Positions 12,240 through 24,439 of a stretch of 64,000 bases of DNA are shown one piece after another (the first letter of the stretch is position 1; every line of letters begins with the position of its first letter). Source of the DNA: Apiosordaria backusii (taxonomy: Eukaryota > Ascomycota > Sordariomycetes > Sordariales > Lasiosphaeriaceae). Where the stretch lies: assembly GCA_030549205.1 (NCBI GenBank), contig JAUKTV010000003.1:1426001-1490000 (forward strand), written 5' to 3'. The translations under genes were made by a program, and so were the position numbers. The notes beneath the pieces are model-generated. The model was not told the origin of the DNA, did no database searches, and was given only the letters and a program-made list of their open reading frames with translations.

Positions 12240-13703
12240 TTAAAGAAGAAGCTCAAGAGGGTTTTCAATGACCTTCTTGAACTCCCGCATCCACTCAGCA
12301 CCGACAGCACCATCGACGACCTTGTGGTCGAAGCTGCCAGTGACGACGATGCGCTCATCCCACTCAACGCCGGTGGTGCCATCCTCATTCTCGACCGGTA
12401 CGGCAACCTTCTGAGTGCTGCCAACGGCAAGGATGGCGGCCTGAGGGGGGTTGATGATGGCGGTGAAACGTTCGACAGCCGCGTTCATACCCATGTTGGA
12501 GATGGTAATGGTACCACCCTGGTACTCCTCAGGCTTGAGCTTGTTGTCACGGGCCTTCTTAGCAAGCTCCTTGACGGAAGCAGAGATGCTCTCCAGACCC
12601 TTGGACTCAACGTTGGTGACGATGGGGGTGATCAAGCCAGTGGGGGTGGCGACGGCGACGGAGACGTCGACGTTGTTGAACTGACGAATGACACCATCAC
12701 GCCACGAGCTGTTGACAGCGGGGACCTTCTTGGAGGCAATAGCAATGGCCTTGATCAAGAAGTCGTTGACGGAAAGCTTGTACTTGCCCTCGGAGGAGCT
12801 GTTGAGAGCCTGGCGCAGCTTGAGGAGCTTGGAGACGGAAAGGCTGGAAGAGACGAAATAGTGGGGGTTCTCAACGATGGACGACTGGAGACGGGAAGCG
12901 ATGGACTTGCGCATGCTGCTGATAGGGGTGTCCTGGTAAGAGGCAGCAGAAGCAGCACCGGCAGCGGCAGGGGAGGACAGGGCCTTCTTCACATCGGCCT
13001 CAGTGATCTTGCCGCCAGGGCCAGTACCCTTGAGGCCCTTCAGCGGAATACCATTCTCGATAGCCAGCCTCTTGGCGGCAGCAGAAATGTTGGGCTCGCG
13101 GTCGAGGGCAGTCTCGAGTCTGCCGCTGGGTCCGGACCATTCGGGCTCGGGGGCCGGAGTAGGCGCCGGGGCAGGGGCGGAGGACTCGGACTCGGACTTC
13201 TCCTCCTTCTTGGGCGCGGGGGCCGAAGCATCACCACCGGCATCCTCGAGCGAGAAGTTCTCAAAGGCACTGACGTCGGTGCCCTCTTCGACCAAGACGG
13301 CAATTGGCTGTGGTGGGGAGCACGAGTTAGTCGTCATGTGTCAAGTGGGTTCGGGGTTCGGGACAGTGGGGAAAGAGGAGATATAGATTACATTGCCAAC
13401 AGGGACATCTTTCGCGCCCGTGTCCTTGAGGACCTTGGCCAGAACACCCTCCTCCTGGAACTCGAAGTCCATCTGGGCCTTATCGGTCTCGATCTCGACG
13501 AGCACCTCACCGGGGGCGATTGTGTCACCAGGCTTCTTGTTCCAGGCGCCGATATTTCCCGCCGTCATGGTGGGAGATAAGGCGGGCATCTTGACGACGG
13601 TGTGCGGGGGGTACGAGGCGTACCATCTTGTCAAGCTGGGGAAGGCGACGCGGGCAAGACGGGCATGCTGGACAGCTTGCCTTCTGAGAACTGGGACAAG
13701 CAT
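12240..13703 (-). CDS. LAT1: Pyruvate dehydrogenase complex E2, dihydrolipoamide acetyltransferase
   Basis: Two exons, 13703-13392 and 13307-12240, joined across an 84-nt phase-0 intron; 459 aa, close to the usual fungal length. An Arg-rich, hydroxylated N-terminus (residues 1-30) is a mitochondrial presequence. Residues 35-110 are one lipoyl domain with the lipoylated lysine K75 in EIETDKAQM. A Pro/Ala/Glu linker follows, then a peripheral subunit-binding domain (AKRLAIENGIPL...GTGPGGKI) and the acetyltransferase core, ending with the catalytic HKVVDG (H432, D436). The enzyme moves acetyl groups from E1-bound pyruvate to CoA in the mitochondrial matrix and forms the PDH core. The binding domain and the active-site histidine both fit true E2 rather than protein X. 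Divergent from SEC7 across 1.3 kb. Confidence 0.95.
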
Positions 13704-14983
13704 CTTGAAGTGTGGTGAAAAAAAGCTCTGTTCGAAAAGGGCGGGAAAAAAGGTTGGGGCAGCAGCGAGCTGAGGGATAACCTGGTATCGTCCCTATGCG
13801 CCTAACAGAGGGGAATAAAAGTCGACGTCTTCTCGGGGGGCGTCGCGGCGGGGTGGCTGCCAATTGATGCCGGGCGGAAGCAGGATTAGAGCAGGAGATG
13901 GAGGAGGAGGGAGGTGAAATCCGGACCCGGATCGGAGGTTGAGGATGGTGGTGATGCACAAGTTGGGACCAGTTTTTTTACGTGGGATTTCAACTTCGTT
14001 GGGAAGCTTAGCTCGCGAATTCACCAAAACGGGACGGGCATGTCTGGGCGGACCCGCATGTCAGTCAGCGGTCAATCGCGCTAGGCCCTTTTAGTCCACG
14101 GGGGTCCGATAAACGCCACGCATTGGCACAGCATTCGCGAGATTTAGAGCCACCAGAGAGAGTTGTTTGATAACTTTTTTCGCGCACCTCAACAATGCTC
14201 GGTGTGTCCTCGGTGAGAATTAGGCTTGCTTAGACTATTTCATGACTACTAGATATCTTGCTCTTGCCTATATAGCCCAGGACCCTCTCATTTCTCACAA
14301 CATTAGACACTTGAAGCATTCTCACCTCAGCCACACTTTATCTCCGTGAGTCTCGGTTGAGTCGGGATTCCAGTTCTCAGGTCCAAGATGTGGTGGGGTG
14401 CGGCTGGAATCTGCTTGTTCGATGAGGTGAACAGTGGATATCTGCTGCAAAAAGCTGCCGGGAGGCCCTGGTGCGACAAGACCTCGGAGAGTGCACGGCT
14501 CAAGCTGCCCACCAGCTGGCGACGCGGCGCCATCAGCTCCCTGAGCCTTGGGGAACCGCAGGGGAAACGGCTCCACATGCAGCGCGATGGTTTGCTGTCA
14601 TCTTTTGGCTTATCCAAATTACACGGGACGGAGAGTATCAGCAGCAGCAGCAAGCATACGCAACGCTGGCAGGCAGCACTTAGAACTCTAAACTGCCATC
14701 TCCTCCATTCGCCAGCGTCAATTGCATTGTACTACTCGTCCGAAAGTCTCGCTGAGCGAAGCCTTCGATATTCCAAACTGTAGCCAGACCGTCGACGAAA
14801 GGGCCGCGTCCCCCCACCCCCTGACAAAGACGACATTGAAACCAACGGCTGCATCCGCACTTATTCACCCGAAAAAAAGTATCCGGCTTCGTCGACAACC
14901 TCGAAGCTTCCCTTGGTCGATTCCCATGCGCTAGCATCCTTCTGCGAATGGGCATCTTCTCCTAGAGCTACGCCCAACGCACC
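13704..14983. promoter_or_regulatory. Shared divergent upstream region of LAT1 and SEC7
   Basis: A 1.28-kb non-coding interval between head-to-head genes. A CT/AC-rich tract with CACTTTATCTCC near 14330 and pyrimidine stretches near 14810-14870 suit fungal promoter or 5' UTR sequence. No specific operator was identified. The open frames here have no conserved content. Confidence 0.5.
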
Positions 14984-17900
14984 ATGAGCTCTTTCGCATT
15001 TGTGGTGTCCGCCCTGGACAAAATAGCCCAACATGCCGGCCGCAACAAGCAGTTGACCGAGCTTGCCGAAAAGGCACTCACAGCCCTCAAAGAGAACGAC
15101 CAAGACCTCCCAGATCCCGAAGTTGTGTTCGCGCCCCTACAGCTGGCGACAAAATCCGGCACCGTCCCTCTCACGACGACCGCGCTCGACTGCATCGGCA
15201 AGCTCATCTCCTACTCGTACTTCACAGCGCCCTCCGCCCGTGCCCCATCACAAGATGGCACTGAACAGGCGCCCCTCATTGAGCGCGCCATCGATACGAT
15301 TTGCGATTGCTTCCAGGGCGAGGCGACGCTGGTGGATATTCAGGTGCAGATTGTCAAATCTCTGCTTGCTGCCGTACTTAACGACAAGATTATTGTCCAC
15401 GGCGCGGGGTTGCTAAAGGCAGTGCGGCAGGTTTACAATATCTTTCTGCTCTCGAGGAGTACGTCAAACCAGCAAATTGCTCAGGGCACGCTCACGCAGA
15501 TGGTCGGCACTGTCTTCGAGAGAGTCAAAACCCGGATACACATGAGAGAGGCACGGGCGCAACTTGGACAGAAGCTTAGCCAGAGCAGTCTTACCATTGA
15601 TCGTTCAGACGACCAGGACACACAAACTGAAAGGGGGGACAACGATGAGGGGGCCACGCCATCGGAAGAAAAGAGCGAGGCTGGCGCAAAGCTTACGCTC
15701 AAGGACCTGGAACACCGCAAGAGCTTCGACGATTCCCACATGGGCGACGGGCCGACCATGGTGTCCCAAGTGAAGCCAGCAAAGAAAACAACAAGATCGG
15801 TTTCGGAGCAAAGTTTGGCAGAGACGGCGCATGAGGACACGCCCGAGGCGCTGGATGCCGAGGACGAGGCCTACATCAGGGATGCCTACCTCATCTTCCG
15901 ATCCTTCTGCAACCTGTCAACAAAGGTGCTGACCCCAGATCAGCTCTATGATCTGCGCGGCCAGGGAATGCGCTCAAAGCTCATCTCTCTCCACATCGTT
16001 CACACATTGTTGAATAACAACATCAGCGTCTTTACCTCTCCGTTCTGTACCATCACCAACACAAAGAGCAACGAGCCCACAAGCTTCTTGCAGGCCATCA
16101 AATACTACCTTTGTCTTAGCATCACCCGCAACGGCGCAAGCTCAGTGGATAGAGTGTTTGATGTTTGCTGTGAGATATTTTGGCTGATGATCAAATACCT
16201 ACGCGCTCCATTCAAGGTCAGTGCCCTACCTAAATTTCCTCTTGTGTGCAACTCGGAGCTGATATTCCACTGTAGAAAGAGATTGAGGTATTCCTTAATG
16301 AAATTTATCTTGCTCTCCTGGCTCGGAAAAATGCCCCTCTTTCTCAGAAGCTTGCCTTTGTCGGGATCCTGAGGAGGTTATGTGACGACCCACGGGCTCT
16401 GGTGGAAATGTACCTCAACTATGACTGTGACAGAAATGTGGACAATATTCTCCAAAGGATAGTGGAAGACCTGTCCAAGTTCGCAACAGCGTCGATACCG
16501 ATAACCCCGGTACAAGAGCAGCAGTACGAGGAGAGCCACGCTAAGTACGGGGCCGGCGAGTGGCAGCTCAAGAGTGTTCTCCCTCCTCCACTGACTGTGG
16601 CCACGATCGCAACCCAGCACGACACGGATGGCGAGGTCCCCAAGGAATATGCGATCAAGCGAGTTGCCATTGACTCTTTGGTTGAGACTCTTCGCTCTCT
16701 CCTTCACTGGTCAGAGCCTGGCCGACCCGAGCTCAACGGCGGTGGTGGAGAAGTGGAAAGAAGAGCGTCCAGCGATGAGATTAGGGAATCGATCGACCCA
16801 TCAATGAGCGAGAACGCTTCCCGTCTGGAGACGCCAATTCCGCCATCAACTCCGGTGATTGACGATGACCCGGACCAGCTGGAAAAAGAAAAGGCTAGAA
16901 AGACGGCGTTGAGCAACGCCATCAAGATCTTCAATTACAAGCCTAAAAATGGCATCAAGTTGCTTCTGAGAGATGGTTTCATCCCGAGCGACAGGCCCGA
17001 GGACATTGCCCAGTTCTTGCTGCGCGAGGACAGGCTAGACAAGGCGCAAATCGGAGAATATCTTGGTGAAGGCGACCAAAAGAACATCGACATCATGCAC
17101 GCCTTTGTTGATTTGATGGATTTCCGAAAGAAGCGCTTTGTGGAGGCACTCAGAGAGTTTTTGCAGTCTTTCCGCCTGCCTGGTGAAGCGCAGAAGATTG
17201 ATCGCTTCATGTTGAAGTTTGCCAACAGATACATGACCGGCAACCCTAATGCTTTCGCCAACGCCGACACCCCCTATGTGCTTGCCTACTCGGTAATCAT
17301 GCTAAATACCGATTTGCACAGCGCTCAGGTGGTCAAGCGGATGACCAAGGCTGATTTTATCAAAAACAATCGGGGCATCAATGACAATGCCGATCTGCCG
17401 GACGAGTATCTCCTGGGTATCTACGACGACATCCAAAGTAACGAAATCGTTCTCAAGAGCGAACGAGAAGCCGCAGCTCTTGCCGGTACCCTTCCCGCCC
17501 AGTCAACCGGTATCGCAGCTGGATTCGGCCAGGCCTTCTCCAATGTCGGGCGCGATCTGCAACGGGAGGCGTATGTTCAGCAGTCGGAGGAGATTGCGCT
17601 TCGCTCGGAACAACTGTTCAGGGATCTCTACCGCAGCCAGCGGAAGAATGCCTCCAAGGCTGGCACCAAATTCATCCCAGCAACGTCTTTTAAGCATGTT
17701 GGACCTATCTTCGATGTCACCTGGATGTCATTCTTCTCGGCTCTCTCTGGCTTGATGCAGGGGACGCACAATCTTACTGTCAACAAACTTTGCTTGGAAG
17801 GCATGAAGCTAGCTACCAGGATTGCTTGTTTCTTTGATCTCGCTACTCCGCGGGAAGCTTTCATCTCGGTGCTCAAGAACATCGCCAATCTCAACAACCC

Positions 17901-20598
17901 ACGAGAGATGCAGGCCAAGAATGTCGAAGCTCTCAAGGTGATCTTGGAGCTTGGACAGACAGAAGGCAATCGTCTCAGGGAGTCTTGGAAGGATGTCCTG
18001 CTCTGTATCAGCCAGCTGGATCGGCTGCAACTGATCTCCGGGGGCGTGGATGAAAGTGCTGTCCCTGATGTTTCCAAAGCACGATTTGTTCCACAACCAG
18101 CGGGACGACCGGACACGGCTGACTCTCGAAAGTCGACATCTTCGTCTAAGAAGAACAGACCACGAGCTCATACCGGACCACAGGGAGTGTCACTGGAGAT
18201 TGCGCTAGAAAGCAGATCTGATGAGGTGATCAAGAGTGTCGACAGGATATTTACAAACAGCGCCAACCTCTCGAGGGAAGCCATCGTGCACTTTGCCCGT
18301 GCTTTGACCGAAGTCAGCTGGGACGAGATCAAAGTCTCCGGGTCAAACGAATCTCCTCGCACTTACAGTCTTCAGAAGATTGTCGAAATCAGCTCGTACA
18401 ACATGACGCGTGTCAGGTTTGAATGGACTCACATTTGGGACGTTCTGGGTGAGCACTTCAACCGAGTAGGATGCCACGCCAACTATACGATCGTGGTTTT
18501 TGCCCTCGACGCTCTTCGTCAGCTCTCCATGCGCTTTATGGATATTGAGGAGCTGGCTGGTTTCAAGTTTCAGAAGGACTTCCTCAAGCCTTTTGAACAT
18601 GTCATGTCCAATTCGAACGATAATAGGGTCAAAGACATGATTCTTCATTGCCTGGTCCAAATGATTCAGGCCCGAGGAGAGAACATCCGCTCCGGTTGGA
18701 GGACAATGTTTGGGGTTTTTACTGTGGCCGCAAGAGACCCCTCTGAGAACATCGTCAACCTGGCCTATGAGCATGTCATTCAAGTCTACAAGACCAGGTT
18801 CGGCGTCATCATTTCTCAGGGCGCGTTTACCGATCTTATCGTTTGCTTAACGGAATTCTCCAAGAACATGAAGTTCCAGAAAAAGAGTCTTCAAGCCATG
18901 GAGACGCTCAAGTCCATTATTCCCGCCATGCTCAAGGCCCCCGAATGCCCGCTCTCTCACAGGGCCAAGAAAGTCGACTCCGATGCATTGGCTATTGAGC
19001 AGCAGAGAGGTACCTCGGTTGAGGAAGGGTTTTGGTTCCCGGTATTGTTTGCTTTCCACGATGTCTTGATGACCGGCGAAGACCTCGAGGTCCGGTCCAA
19101 CGCACTGAATTACTTCTTCGAATCACTTCTGCGGTACGGAGGCGATTTCCCGTCAGAATTCTGGGACATTCTTTGGAGACAGCAGCTTTATCCCATTTTC
19201 ATGGTTCTCCGCTCGAGGCCAGAGATGACCAACGCACTCAACCATGAAGAGCTGTCAGTATGGCTCTCAACGACCATGATCCAAGCCCTGCGCAACATGA
19301 TCACGCTCTTCACACACTACTTTGACGCCCTTGAGTACATGCTGGATCGCTTTTTGGAGCTATTGGCTCTCTGCATCTGCCAGGAGAACGACACCATTGC
19401 GCGGATTGGCAGCAACTGCCTCCAGCAGCTCATCCTCCAGAACGTCACCAAATTCACTCCTGAGCATTGGGCCAAGATTGTTGGCGCGTTCTGCGAATTG
19501 TTTGAGAGGACCACAGCATATCAGCTCTTCTCCGCCACAACCATTAACTCAACTGCTTCGCTGTCGCCACCCCCCAATGGACTGGATTTCGGCGCCGCGC
19601 TGAGTCCAACTACAGAGACTCACCCAGTTGACGAGAAGTCCCTCAAGATTAACGGCACAGAGTCCAACGGCTACGTCTCTGACACCGAAGTGCCACCCAT
19701 TATTGTCGAGAGCAGCCCGGAAGCCGACACCACGGCAGCCTCCGCCAACCCCTCAGCCATGGCGGCCACCCCGATAACCCCGCAACTGGAAGAATTCAAG
19801 CCCTCAAATCCACTCCAGCAGCAACCTGTCGTCGTGACGGCCGCCCGCCGCAAGTTCTTCAACAGGATCATCTCCCGCTGCGTCCTCCAGCTCCTCATGA
19901 TCGAAACTGTCAACGAGCTCTTCTCCAACGACGCAGTCTACGCGCAGATCCCGTCTTCCGAGCTCTTGAGGCTGATGGCCCTCCTCAAGAAATCCTTCCT
20001 CTTTGCCAAGCGCTTCAACGCAGATAAGGAGCTGCGAATGAGGCTTTGGAGAGAAGGGTTCATGAAGCAGCCTCCCAACCTCCTCAAGCAGGAATCCGGC
20101 AGCGCGGCTACATACGTGGCGATCCTGTTCAGGATGTTTGGCGACAGGTCCCCTCAGCGACAGGACAGCAAAGCCGATGTGGAAGCCGCGCTGGTGCCGC
20201 TGTGTCAGGATATCATCAGGGGGTACATCACCCTCGACGAGGAGTCGCAGCACCGCAACATTGTCGCGTGGCGACCGGTCGTGGTGGATGTGCTGGAGGG
20301 GTTTGCCGGGTTTCCCGAGGAGAACTTCAGGGAGCACATCAAGAATTTCTATCCGTTGATTGTGGAGCTGCTTGGGAAGGAGTTGGGGTCGGAGCTGAGA
20401 CAGGCGTTGTTGATGGCGCTGAGGAGGGTGGGGGAGGTGGGGTTGGGGATTGAGAATATGGGGGTTTATACTGCTGGTATGAATCATGGGGAGGGGGGCC
20501 ATGGGAGGAGTCAGAGTGTTTTTAGTGTTCAGGCTGGTCATCAGGGGAGGGAGGAAGCTGGGGAGGATCCGTCGAGTAGGGTTATGGGGAGGTCGTAA
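14984..20598 (+). CDS. SEC7: Sec7-family guanine nucleotide exchange factor for Arf (BIG/Sec7 type)
   Basis: Start ATG is in good context (ACCATGAGC). Two exons, 14984-16216 and 16276-20598, with a 59-nt phase-0 intron (GTCAGT...TGTAG), giving 1851 aa, the usual size for fungal Sec7. Order of domains: N-terminal DCB/HUS region, with a conserved DCDRNVDNI segment near 460-475; the Sec7 catalytic domain, about residues 629-815, beginning FNYKPKNGIKLL and carrying the catalytic 'glutamic finger' E715 in FRLPGEAQKIDR; then helical HDS repeats to the C-terminus. The FNYKPK start and the DCB-HUS-Sec7-HDS layout point to the trans-Golgi Sec7/BIG class rather than Gea/GBF1. It activates Arf1 by GDP-to-GTP exchange for vesicle budding at the late Golgi. 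Convergent with the Hsm3-like gene. Confidence 0.95.
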
Positions 20599-20946
20599 TT
20601 TTTGATGCGTTGGTGTTTGTTTCATGGGGTTGAGAAAGTAGAGTGATTTTTGAGGGCAACTGACCAAAAATGGGAAGTGAGGTTTCTTGTCAAGGGGTTA
20701 AAGTAGGTATAGATTCCAGAGCACGAGCTTTTGGGTGTGGATTTACAGACATTTTTTCTTTGTTTTGGCTTTTTAGCATAGGACGTGTATCACATATGTA
20801 TTTCTTATTGCATTCAGCGATTCGCTATGGAAGATCACCTTTGTTGTATGATGAGCTTGTTTTGTTTTTATTTTTTATTTTTCTGCTGTACATATTCGTT
20901 TGCGAAAACAGAAATAGCTATGTTGTGTTCGTAAATTCATAAAAAT

Positions 20947-21103
20947 CAAGCCATTGCTTCGGCTTGCTTTCAAAAAAGATAACTTTCCCACTGAACAAAG
21001 AGATAAAAACATGTCATAACATCACCAAGCTATTGCTTTGGCTTGCTTTCAAAAAGATAACTTTCCCACTGAACAAAAAGATAAGAACATGTCATAACAT
21101 CAT
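20947..21103. repeat. Tandem direct duplication of about 78 bp
   Basis: Two adjacent copies, 20947-21025 and 21026-21103, each starting CAAGC(C/T)ATTGCTT and ending ATGTCATAACATCA, with only a handful of differences. They lie in the roughly 530-bp interval (20599-21130) between the convergent 3' ends of SEC7 and the Hsm3-like gene, which otherwise holds AT-rich 3' UTR-like sequence and no gene. Confidence 0.9.
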
Positions 21104-21130
21104 GAGGTAAATTCATCATCAAAACGATCA

Positions 21131-22359
21131 TCAACGCAGCGGCACCTGTGTGACTCTTGGCATAATCGCCCTCAACCAGCGCTTCAGCCCCTCCGACTCC
21201 TGATCCACCGTCCGATTCGGCAAGCTCTCCAGCGCACCCCTGAGCACGTCATCGTTCGGCACCGCCTCCCTCAGCACCTTCTTGATAATCTGCTCTTTGC
21301 TGTTGGTCCACCCGCTGATCCTCATCAAGCTGACAAACGCCTCGAAAAAGTCCACCAGGCTCCTGTGCATGAGGGGGTCCGCCTTGTCGACCATCCTCAG
21401 CGCTGCGTACTGCAGCAGCCCCTCGCCTGGCTGGGGGGCTCTGTCGCGCTGTTTGCGTTTGCGTTTCGGGGGGTTGGGGTTTCCTCAGTGCTGCCGGTGT
21501 TCATTTCCGTGTCCGAATCCGAGTCCTCATCATCTGTCACATGACCGTTGGTGAGGTGGGCTGGCATCGGTCCCGTAATGCTGGATGAAGCGAGGGGGTC
21601 GATGTTCAAGGCTGCCAGCCGGGGTAGGAGACGGAGGATTCTGCCTTGGGCGAGGGAGAGCTGGGAGCGGTTATTGGCTGTGCTGGGGTGGCGGCCGGAG
21701 ATGAGATCGAGCAAGAGGTTGTAGGTGGATGACGTGTGGAGAATGAGCTGCCATAGTCCGCCATGGCCGGGGACGCGGCGGATGGGGGGTTCCCACTGGG
21801 CGGGGGTTTCGCCGGCGGCGATGAATGGGTTTGGGCCGGGGACTGGAGTCTGACAGTCGATTTCTAGGAGGTCTCCGAGGACTTTGGTGGCTTTTTGGCC
21901 GACTTCTACGTTGGGGGAGGAGAGCCAGGTTGTGATGAGGGATTGGACTAGAGAGGGCATGGCGCAGAGGATGGAGATGTCCCTGGAGGAGGAGGTGGCT
22001 TTGTGGATGATGGTGAGGCCTAGGATTTGGGCTGCTTGGGCGGAAGAAGAGAGGGCTTGAATGAGGGATTCTTCAGAGGCGAGTTGAATGGCTTGGGTGA
22101 AGGATATGGGGCGGAGGAGCTTGATTGTTAGGGAGACGACCACGGCTGGGTCTCCGGTGTATTGTTTGAGGATTTGGGTGAGTTTGGGGAGGAGGAATGG
22201 AATGAGACCGGGAATGTTGGAATCTGTGAGTTGAAGTTCAACATCGTCGAAGAGCTTGGGGTCGATGGCGAGGCTGGGGTCTTGGATGAGCTCGTGAAGG
22301 TGGCCGTTGAGCTCGTCGAGCCCGGGGAGGATGGGGACGTCGTCTGTTTGATGAGGCAT
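21131..22359 (-). pseudogene. Hsm3/PSMD5-like proteasome-assembly protein, apparent frameshift
   Basis: The first frame (22359-21397, 320 codons) is helical and HEAT/ARM-like: DELNGHLHELIQDP, then Leu-rich helices and an acidic DDEDSDSDTE loop. It stops in low-quality sequence. The conserved-looking C-terminus (LLQYAALRMVDKADPL, LVDFFEAF, ending at 21131) is in another frame. Adding one C in either of two C6 runs on the minus strand (21473-21468 or 21438-21433) joins them into about 410 aa; the first choice would create a KRKRKQRDR basic cluster. This may be a sequencing or assembly indel, or real decay. The fold and terminal motif resemble fungal Hsm3 (PSMD5/S5b), the chaperone that binds the Rpt subunits of the 19S proteasome base; this assignment is tentative. 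Divergent from RPC31. Confidence 0.5.
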
Positions 22360-22842
22360 TGGCGATGAGACAAGATTGGTTGATGTGGAGCGTGAGTTGA
22401 GTGCTGTAGGTAACTTCTGAGATGAGTGGTGATGATCAAGGCAGCAACTCGGTGTCGCAAGTGTCGTGCTTCGTGAACGACATGAGGCCCAGGTACGGCG
22501 GGGAGGGGTCCAGTCCTTCTGCCGTGAAGGTGCGGGGCGCTTGGAGCTTCCATGCAGGGATTATGGAATAGTGGATCGCGATATGGTACCTGGCACCCAC
22601 CAAAGTGTCTTGGCAAGGCCTGCAGCTTCCCGATGCCCCGCAGGAACTTTTTTGAAGCTTGTTATCGGCGCTGGCAAGGCAATGCGACTCACTCGGCCAA
22701 AATATCCATCACAACCCACCAAACCTTCCTCTTCATTCCGCCTATCCAGCCATTCGATAACTCCAGATTTTAAGTTCAGCAATAAAGAGGTACTTTCAGC
22801 ACATAGATACACCCAAGAAAGTCTCACATCACCGATACCATC
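22360..22842. promoter_or_regulatory. Divergent upstream region of the Hsm3-like gene and RPC31
   Basis: A 483-bp non-coding gap between head-to-head genes, likely a shared bidirectional promoter. No specific binding site was identified. Confidence 0.5.
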
Positions 22843-23756
22843 ATGTTTGGAAGAGGCGGGCGAGGAGGCCGTGGGCGTGGCCGCGGCGGTGGTCCCATGA
22901 TGAGCAACAGGCGCGAGATCTCCCAGAACAGCGTCCCATGGTTCACAGACCCGAAAGATCCCATTATTCTCGATGGCAAACCCAGCGAGACCTACCCAGT
23001 ACGTTCCTCTCTGTCGCTAACCTCGATGTCACCCAAGCTAACTTTCCATCCCTCCAGGCCTACGACGTCCCCAAACCACCAATCCTCACCAAAAAGGAAG
23101 AGAAACAACTCGACTACTTCCTCCTCTTCCGCGAACAAGCCCACGACAGCGCCCTCTACACAGAACCTCCTCCCCGAACCCGAGACTCACGGCGGCGCAC
23201 CTACGGCCAAGACCAGATCAACTCCCGCTACGCCGACGAGAGCAAAGCCACGATAGACCCCTTCACAGCCGTCGAGACTTATAGCAAGAGATTCGAGCGC
23301 AAGAAGCGGACCCTCCCAGACTTCAGCAGTCTCCCTTTTGCCAAAGAATTCTTCCCTCCTGAGCTGCACGCGACACTAGACGGTCTAGACGAACCCGGCG
23401 CTGATAGAAAGAGACGCAGGACGGGGCCAAAGACTCTTGCCCTGTCCAACATTACGACCTACGGTGCGGATGAGCTGGAGGACGAGGGTCTCCAAGGAAA
23501 TGTGCAGCCAAATTTCAACAAGGCGCTTGAGCTGCTGGAGAATGTGGAGAAGGAAGGCGAGGAGGCCTTCTTGTCGGGCGAGGAGGATGACTGGGGCAAT
23601 GAAGATGAGGATAACGAGGATGCGGCCGATGCCGAGGCTGCGGATCAGTATGATGATGAGTCTGAAGATGACTACAATGCTGAGCAGTACTTTGATAATG
23701 ATGAGGATGACTACGGGGACGACATGGGGGATGAAGGTGGTGATGGGACCTACTAG
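22843..23756 (+). CDS. RPC31: RNA polymerase III subunit Rpc31/RPC7
   Basis: Two exons, 22843-22998 and 23058-23756, with a 59-nt phase-0 intron (GTACGT, two CTAAC branch-like sites, CCAG); 284 aa. The N-terminus is an RGG-type Gly/Arg stretch (MFGRGGRGGRGRGRGG), then VPWFTDPKDPI. The middle holds the conserved KPPILTKKEEKQLDYFLLFR and a basic linker with SSLPFAKEFFPPEL and DRKRRRTGPK. The last 80 residues are almost entirely Asp/Glu. This order (Gly-rich start, PP-K-E-x4-YF core, long acidic tail) is the hallmark of Rpc31, which together with Rpc82 and Rpc34 forms the initiation subcomplex of nuclear RNA polymerase III. Confidence 0.9.
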
Positions 23757-24439
23757 GGTTCTTACGCTTTGTACGGTTTTTTGTCGAGGGTCACAGCTGG
23801 TTTAGCCGTATTCGTCAATGAATACGGTATAGCTTGACTCTTTATGGGTGACAGGCGTATTTGGAGTATCTTTCGTGGATGGGAATACTAGGCATAAATC
23901 ATGGTGATCAAAAATATACCCCGTTTTCATTCAATGGTTCAGTTTTGGAGTTTGTTATTTGTCAAGGTTGCAGCATCAAAACTTTTCTTCCAGCTTGGTT
24001 GTATGCCACGCCATGTGTTTGATGCGCCTGGGTGTTTGACTTGGGACGCGCGTTCGGCGAGGGAGCTTTTGCAAGTGTCACAGCACCCTCACTCGGTGGA
24101 CCAAGTTCCAACATGAGACTACAAGATGGAACACCGGCGCTGTTTGACTCGGGACACCAAATAAGTTGAATACAGAACTTCGATGACAATACATGTAGAC
24201 TACCTACCTACCAACACTACGGGAGGTATACCAAGGCAGTGCGTGGCACTCCAAAGTATCGTTCTGTCCTGTCTCCGTCTCTCCATCTACATCCCGTTCC
24301 CCTTTGACAACAAAGGCTCTTTTGTCTTTGTACAAGATATTACGTTCCCAAACTAAAGTATCTCAACCCAATGTGACCCCCGTGACGCCTGCCTGCCTGC
24401 CCCCTTACTATGCTTTTTACAATCTTTCTTCCCCACAAT
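23757..24439. other. Convergent 3' intergenic region
   Basis: A 683-bp gap between the 3' ends of RPC31 and NUP49. It contains short direct-repeat runs (TACCTACCTACC near 24200 and GCCTGCCTGCC near 24392) and AT-rich UTR-like stretches. No gene was recognised. Confidence 0.5.

Noticed and set aside
12324..13580. 418-codon plus-strand frame
   Set aside because: Exactly antisense to the PDH E2 gene; a shadow of its codon bias.
19804..20667. 287-codon minus-strand frame
   Set aside because: Antisense shadow of the SEC7 3' end.
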